Assembly: GCF_963082655.1 (NCBI RefSeq)
Contig: NC_081555.1
Location: 24,479,291-24,543,290 of the forward strand
Length of the DNA: 64,000 bases
Direction: 5' to 3'
Origin: Stomoxys calcitrans
Taxonomy: Eukaryota; Arthropoda; Insecta; Diptera; Muscidae
Shown: positions 58,271-64,000 of the stretch, piece after piece
Layout: each line of letters opens with the position of its first letter
How positions within the stretch are numbered: position 1 is the first letter of the stretch
Notes under the pieces: generated by a model
Told to the model about the DNA's origin: nothing
Seen by the model: the letters and a program-made list of their open reading frames with translations, nothing else
The model's database searches: none
Position numbers and translations under genes: made by a program

Positions 58271-59760
58271 TACTCTACTTTTAAATGTCCGTTCGGGTGG
58301 GTTTTGGGATGGGGCGTACCCCCAGGTTATTTGACATCAAAATTTTATACAAATTTTGTGTTTTTGGGGTACCATAAGGTGGCATACAAAATTTTTGCTT
58401 AAATCGGTGCACCCATCTCCGAGATCTGACGTTTTTTCCATTTTTTTAAGCAAATATCTTTCAACCTTTCTTCCTTGATGTAATTCCTTTCCTGTTTTGT
58501 CACCCTATTACAACTTCTCACAGTGACAAGTGTTCACTTTTTTCTTTTTCCTGCCAGCTACCGTTTTGTAATTTTTCCTTAAGTCATCATAATTTCCATT
58601 AATTAACCTCATTTCTGTACAAACTTCCTTCCTTTCCTTTGTTTCAATGGGTTTTTCCAGGGCTTTTGACTTCTTGGCTTGAAAGTAACCAACAGAAAAA
58701 ACAAAAAAACATTGCGTGTCACCTAGACATAATTATTTCTCAATAAGTACCATATCCAATGAAGGTGATGATGACGGTGAGGATTTCCAAAATATGGGCT
58801 ACCAACACGACATTTCCACCCGTTGCAATGAGTCGCCGCTTTGATTGTTCGAAAACAAACTGTGAAACCAAAAATCAACTTCATTCAAACTCAATCAAGC
58901 GTAAATTTTTTGGACTGGAAAAGAAAATGTTGAACAATGGGTTGAGACAAAAAAAATTTGCCTCATCCCAAAAAAAAAAACGCGAGACAGGTAAAAATAT
59001 GGGCTACGTTTTATATTCGGAGTTGGAACGCACAGTGAGATGATACAAAAGCCTTCATTAATGAACGTTTAGAGATAACATGCTCTATGAGATTTGGTAT
59101 GCATAGTCATCCCAGATCCACCAAATTTAAAGTTCATTAGAAAATTTCTATTCATTCATAAACGCCAGACTTTTTCATATTTTTACTACTTCATCCCACT
59201 GTGTCTTGCTGCTCCCTTTTTGTTTTGAAGTGGCATAATTCTTTTACCTGTCTCACGTTTTTTGTTTCGGGATGTGTGTTTTTGTTTATCTGATTTCCAT
59301 TAGCCAGCCAGCCTTTGGTTAATTGTTTGCTCGAAGTGTTTTTGGAAAGTGTGCTGCAATGTTTGTGTCACGGCTGGATTTCTTGGCAAAAGTTTCGAAG
59401 CAAATATTTACCCATATGTCTTTGGGTAATAAACTCCTCCACAGCATTATGAGCAAAAACCACCACCATCAGCACCTGTGTAAAGGTTAGTAGGGATAGG
59501 CCAGACAATATTTGGTGGTAAGGTTTACTTCCTTAAGGTTGTAGTTTTCCCTTTTTGCTTGGTGATAATTAAAGGCCACTTAATAAGCAATTAACTTTAA
59601 GGGTGATTTTAACTTTCCATCGATTTGTGGCGGTATTAATTTTCAAACAAATCAATACGTCGCAATGTCCCTTTATCTAATGGTATAAATCTTTGTTATA
59701 GGTAGCTGAAGGTCTTTTGTGACTTTTACCGCCAGAGTGTTTTGACAAATACTGAGAAAT
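58271..59760. other. Mostly non-coding, single-copy DNA
   Basis: The first ~170 bases contain 'gggtgggttttgggatgggg', possibly a Helitron-like remnant. The rest has no motif-bearing ORF or terminus. The frame at 58759-59043 is Lys/Asn-rich and unlike a known domain. Confidence 0.4.
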
Positions 59761-59764
59761 ATTT

Positions 59765-61425
59765 TTTATCTTTGAGCTTGGACGGACCCCATACCCTGAT
59801 TTTCAGAAACGCGTGGTGCGATTTAAGCGAAATTTTGTGTGCTCGCTTTTAGTAACCTAAAAACAAAAATTTGGTATCCAATTTTCGGATGGGGTACCTA
59901 TGGGGACCGCCCCAGCCCTAAATATTTAGACCAATGAGACTGAAATGGAAGATATTTAGAATAAAAAACCGTATCTGATATCTAATTGTCGGACCAAGTG
60001 TGAAGCGGGGGGCGAACCCTCCCCTTTATCCGAATTTTCAGAAACGCCAGATCTCGAAGATGCGTGGTGCGAAATTTTGTGTCCACTCTTATAGTAAACT
60101 AAGAACAAAAATTTGGTATCCAAATTTCGGATGGGATACCAATTGCCGGACAAACCCCCAAAACACCCCTAAATCGTACATATTTATCGACCATGGCAAT
60201 ATGGGACTCAAATGAAAGGTATTTGCGAGTATAATACGAATCCGATATTAAATGTGGGACCAAGTGTTTGTGGGGCAGCCTCTCCCCAAAAACACTCCCA
60301 AGAGGACAAATTTACGACCATACCAATATGGGTCTGAAATGAAAGTTCTTTGGTAGTAAAGCACGAATCTGATATAAATATTCGAGAAAAGTGCCTATGG
60401 GGCCACCTCACCCCCATTACACCACCCAAATAGGACGTATTTGCCGACCATTGCAATATGGGGCTCAAATAAGAAGTATTTTATAGTATAACGAGAATCT
60501 GAGATTTATTTTCAGGGCCAAGTCAATGAGTGGCCGCCCCATCCACCAAAACACCCTCCAAACCGGACATGTTTGCCGACTATGGAAATATGGGGCTCAA
60601 ACGAAAAATATTTGGGAGTAGACCATGAATGTGATTTCAACATTCGGGACCAACTGTCTAAGGGACGTTCCACCCCCGTAACAACCCCCAAATAGGACGC
60701 ATTTGCTCACCATGACAATTTGGTTCTTAAAGAGAGTGGAGCTTGATATTGATAGTTTTTAGGGCCAATACCCAAAACCGGACATATTTGTTGACTTTTG
60801 CGATAAGGGGTTTAGATGAAAGATATTTGAGATTAAAAAAGGAATATGATATCCAATTTTGAGGCCAATGGCAATATGGGGTTCAAATAAATTATATTTG
60901 AAAGTAGAGCATGATGCTGATTTATTTTCAAGGCTAAGAGTACAAATTTACCGACCATGGCCATATGTGTCTCAAATATAAGGTACTGGAGATTAGAAAA
61001 CGAATTTGATAACCAATTTTTCGGCCAAGTGCTTGGAGGCGCCTCATCCCATAAACTTTTCTTAAACCTATGGCAATGTGAGTTTCAAATAAATGGTATT
61101 TGGGAGTAGAGCACGAGCTAAGTGCCTGAGGGACCACCTCACTCCCGAAAATACCCCCCAAATTGGACATCATGAGAATATCGGGCTCAAAAAAAGCCTT
61201 TTAAGAGTAGAGCACATCTAACATCCAAACTAAAACACGGCGAGCGAATTCATACACCTATAAAGATCACATAGGATTCAGATAACGGCATTTATATTAT
61301 TCTACTGTTAGTCAAGCGTAGCATGGTATTCACTTAAAACTCTTGAATTGTCAAAAATAAATATTCAAAGGATAATTTTGTTCCATATAAAGTAAATGAA
61401 GGCCCAGCGGGCCCGGTTCAGCTAG
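59765..61425 (+). mobile_element. Helitron-like element with subrepeats
   Basis: Ten or so copies of a ~110-130-bp unit ('gaccatggcaatatggg', 'ctcaaatgaaaggtatttg', 'agtagagcacgaat', 'ggggccaagtg', 'ccccaaaacacc'). The right end has a perfect GC hairpin (GGCCC-agc-GGGCC, 61401-61413), eight bases of spacer and CTAG followed by T, the layout of a Helitron 3' terminus. No Rep/helicase coding, so non-autonomous. The 5' end is not defined. Confidence 0.5.
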
Positions 61426-61783
61426 TGTTGATATAAGGATTCAAGAATCTGGGTCACGTCCAGCCGTTCTGCCGTTGAGCAGGACATGTATATCGCGACA
61501 ATAATGGCGAACGAGTATATATTATACTCAAATGAATGTATGTATCAGAGTGCAATCCTCCTCTCCCCATCCTACCCAAAAAAGAGGAATTATTAATAAT
61601 ATATGAAGGCCGATCCGGATAGAATAGGACAGCAATAAAAGGTATTTGGTAGTAGAGTACACTTTTTACCCTCAAGTTGGAATAGACACAAGAGGACCTA
61701 CGGATCTTTAAAAAGGTTTTTTTTCCAAATGTTAGATGTGAAATATGATTTTGGAAGTAGATAACCAAAACAAAAAAAAAAAA
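61426..61783. other. Spacer with short Helitron-like remnants
   Basis: 'aaaggtatttggtagtagag' near 61637 resembles the adjacent repeat. No gene seen. Confidence 0.4.
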
Positions 61784-63349
61784 ACAAGTAAAAAGGCGTT
61801 AAGTTCGGCCGGGCCGAACTTTGGATACCCACCACCTCAGGTATATATGTAAACCACCTTTCATCAAAATTCGGTGAAAATTTCATACCTCATACCGATC
61901 TGAAGTCACTGTGTCAAATTTCAGTGAAATCGGATTATAAATGCGCCTTTTATGGGGCCAAGACTTTTAATCGAGATATCGGTCTACATGGCAGCTATAT
62001 CCAAATCTGGACCGATTTGGACCAAGTTGCATAAACATGTCGAAGAGCCTAACACTAAGCACTGTCCCAAATTTCGGCGAAATCGGGCAATAAATGCCTC
62101 TTTTATGGGCCCTAAACCTTAAATCCAGAGATCGGTCTATATGGCAGCTATATTCAAATCTGGACCGATCTGGGCAAAATTGAAGAAGGACGTCGAAGAG
62201 CCTAACCAAACTCACTGTCTCAAATTTCAGCGACATCGGACAATAAATGCGTCTTTTATGGCCCCAAAACCTAAAACCTAGATATCGGTCTATATGGCAG
62301 CTATATCCAAATCTGGACCGATCTGTGCGATATTGCAGAAGTATGTCGAGGGGCTTAATTTAACTCACTGTTCCAAATTTCGGGGACATCGGGCAATAAA
62401 TGAGCATTTTATGGGCCCAAAACCATAAATCAAGAAATCGGTCTATATGGCAGCTATATCCAAATTTGAACCGATCTGGACCAAATTGAAGAAATATGTC
62501 AAAGGGCCTAATACATCTCACTGTCCCAAATTTCAGCAAAATCTGATAATGAATGTGGCTATTATGGGCCTTACACCATAAATCGGAGGATCGATCTATA
62601 TGGCAGCTATATCCAAATCTGGACCGATCTGAGCCAAATTAACGAAGGATGTCGATGGGCCTTACACAATTCACTGCCCCGAATTTCATCAAAATCGGAT
62701 AATAAATGTGGCTTTTGTGGGCCTAAGACCCTAAACCGGAGGATCGGTCTATATGGCAGCTATATCCAAATCTGAACCGATCTGGACCAAATTAAAGAAC
62801 ATATCAAAGGGCCTAAGACAACTCACTGTCCCAAATTTCAGCGAAATCGGACCATAAATGTGGCTTTTATGGGCCTTAAACCCTAAATCGGAGGATCGGT
62901 CTATATGGCAGCTATATCCAAATCTGTACCGATCTGAGCCAAATTGACAAAGGATGTCGAAGGGCCTAACACAACTCACTGTCCCAAATTTCAACAAAAT
63001 CGGATAATAAATGTGGCTTTTATGGGCCTAAGACCCTAAATCGGCGGATCGGTCTATATGGGGGCTATATCAAGATATAGTCCGATATAGCCCATCTTCG
63101 AACTTAACCTGCTTATGGACAAAAAAAGAATCTGTGCAAAATTTCAGCTCAATATCTCTATTTTTAAAGACTGTAGCGTGATTTCAACAGACAGACGGAC
63201 AGACGGACGGACATGGCTAGATCGTCTTAGATTTTTACGCTGATCAAGAATATATATACTTTATAGGGTCGGAAATGGATATTTCGATGTGTTGCAAACG
63301 GAATGACAAAATGAGTATACCCCCATCCTTCGGTGGTGGGTATAAAAAT
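61784..63349 (-). mobile_element. mini-me type element with 153-bp internal array
   Basis: Minus orientation: 'acaagtaaaaaggcgttaag' and 'cggccgggccgaacttt', then about seven to eight units of ~150 bp ('ggtctatatggcagctatat', 'cccaaatttc', 'aataaatg'), then (GACA/GACG)n, the core, 'aatatatatac', and the end 'ggtggtgggtataaaaa'. Looks full length. Same subfamily as 42118-44423. Confidence 0.8.
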
Positions 63350-64000
63350 AATTAGTGTGGATCTGAACAAGACCCGTTGCCCTTGACTGCCACCTTCAAT
63401 ATGCTTGACATTATAGGGCCAAACAAAATCGTGCTCTAGCACATCGTGGTCTATTATTGCAGGATCCGCCCTCTAAACTCCCTTCAAACCGGCCATGTTT
63501 GCCTACTATGGCAATAAATAATAGGCATTTGATAGTAGAAAACGAATTTAATATCCAATTTAGAGGCCAAGTGTTTGGCGGTCGTCTCACCCCATAAACT
63601 TCCCCTAAACCAATAGCTATTGGGGCTCAAATAAAGAGAATTTAAAAGTAGAGCATGATGCTGATATTTTTTCAGAGTTAAGTGCGTGGGTGGTCGCCCC
63701 ACCCTAGATACCCCTTTAAGTTGACATATTTATGGCTTATGACAATAAGGGGCTCAAATCTGATATCTGTTTTATGGCCAAGTTTTTCAGGGACGCCTCG
63801 CCTAAACTCCACACATATATACCGACTATAGCAATATGTAGCCCAAATGTGATTTTTCGGAATAGAGTATGAATCTGATATCTACTTTCCATTTTCGGGG
63901 CAAAGGGTTTGGCTACTCCAATCCACCTCTAAAACCAAGAGAATGAAGTAGATCTAACATCTAAACTATAATGGGCGGACTCTCCCCTTACCTTATTTTC
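63350..64000 (+). repeat. Helitron-like subrepeats, running off the window
   Basis: After ~110 bases of spacer, four to five units of the ~110-130-bp repeat appear ('tatggcaataa', 'ggggctcaaat', 'agtagagcatgatgctgat'). Continues past the window end. Confidence 0.55.

Overview
This is eukaryotic DNA from an insect, most likely a calyptrate-type fly (Diptera). The basis is the combination of mini-me type elements with a (TA)n, short core and (GTCY)n organisation, a 29-bp AT-rich minisatellite of a kind I associate with muscoid flies, a gypsy-type LTR element, a Transib element, a Tc1/mariner element and RNase H-bearing LINE fragments. The species cannot be fixed from sequence alone. No host protein-coding gene, rRNA or functional tRNA gene could be supported. 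Nearly everything recognisable is transposable element or tandem repeat, set in AT-rich non-coding DNA that could be intergenic or intronic.

Layout. 1-9.7 kb: a decayed LINE fragment, Helitron-like dispersed repeats, a large 29-bp minisatellite (about 5.3-7.1 kb), a 25-base C run, and a palindromic minisatellite of about 31 bp split by a SINE. 10-11 kb: a mini-me element. 11-41.6 kb: a broken, degenerate tandem-repeat domain whose units share the motif ACGTTGGGCGCCA (or its complement), which looks like the 3' end of insect tRNA-Lys(CUU), i.e. an LTR-retrotransposon primer-binding site. Into this domain have jumped a 5'-truncated LINE (14.4-15.0 kb), a rearranged gypsy-type LTR element with 2,468-bp LTRs (15.5-26.8 kb), a tRNA-derived SINE (27.1-27.4 kb), two mini-me elements, a 319-bp MITE (31.65 kb) and a Transib-derived palindrome (35.1-38.9 kb). 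42-44.4 kb: a mini-me element with 153-bp internal repeats carrying a folded-back Tc1/mariner copy. 46-49 kb: a GTCC-rich microsatellite and a GC-rich 12-bp array (52 units) with a decayed flank. 49-51.4 kb: a LINE fragment and a mini-me. 54.5-55.5 kb: a second 29-bp array. 55.7-64 kb: Helitron-like repeats, a rearranged LINE and another mini-me.

How the parts relate. Several insertions can be dated relative to each other by their clean target-site duplications: the LTR element (TGGG), Transib (CGCCG), mariner (TA), SINE (about 15 bp) and LINE (8 bp) each interrupt an older repeat unit that resumes on the other side. Four unrelated element types (LTR element, Transib, mariner, LINE) carry internal inverted duplications. 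The Transib derivative is the most striking: two apparently identical 1,751-bp arms, each ending in the same terminus and the C-terminal coding end of a RAG1-like transposase, around a 291-bp centre. The LTR element keeps a gag ORF, an in-register candidate -1 frameshift heptamer, and an integrase ORF on the opposite strand, but lacks protease and most of reverse transcriptase, so it is probably non-autonomous. All statements come from reading the sequence; no database search was run.
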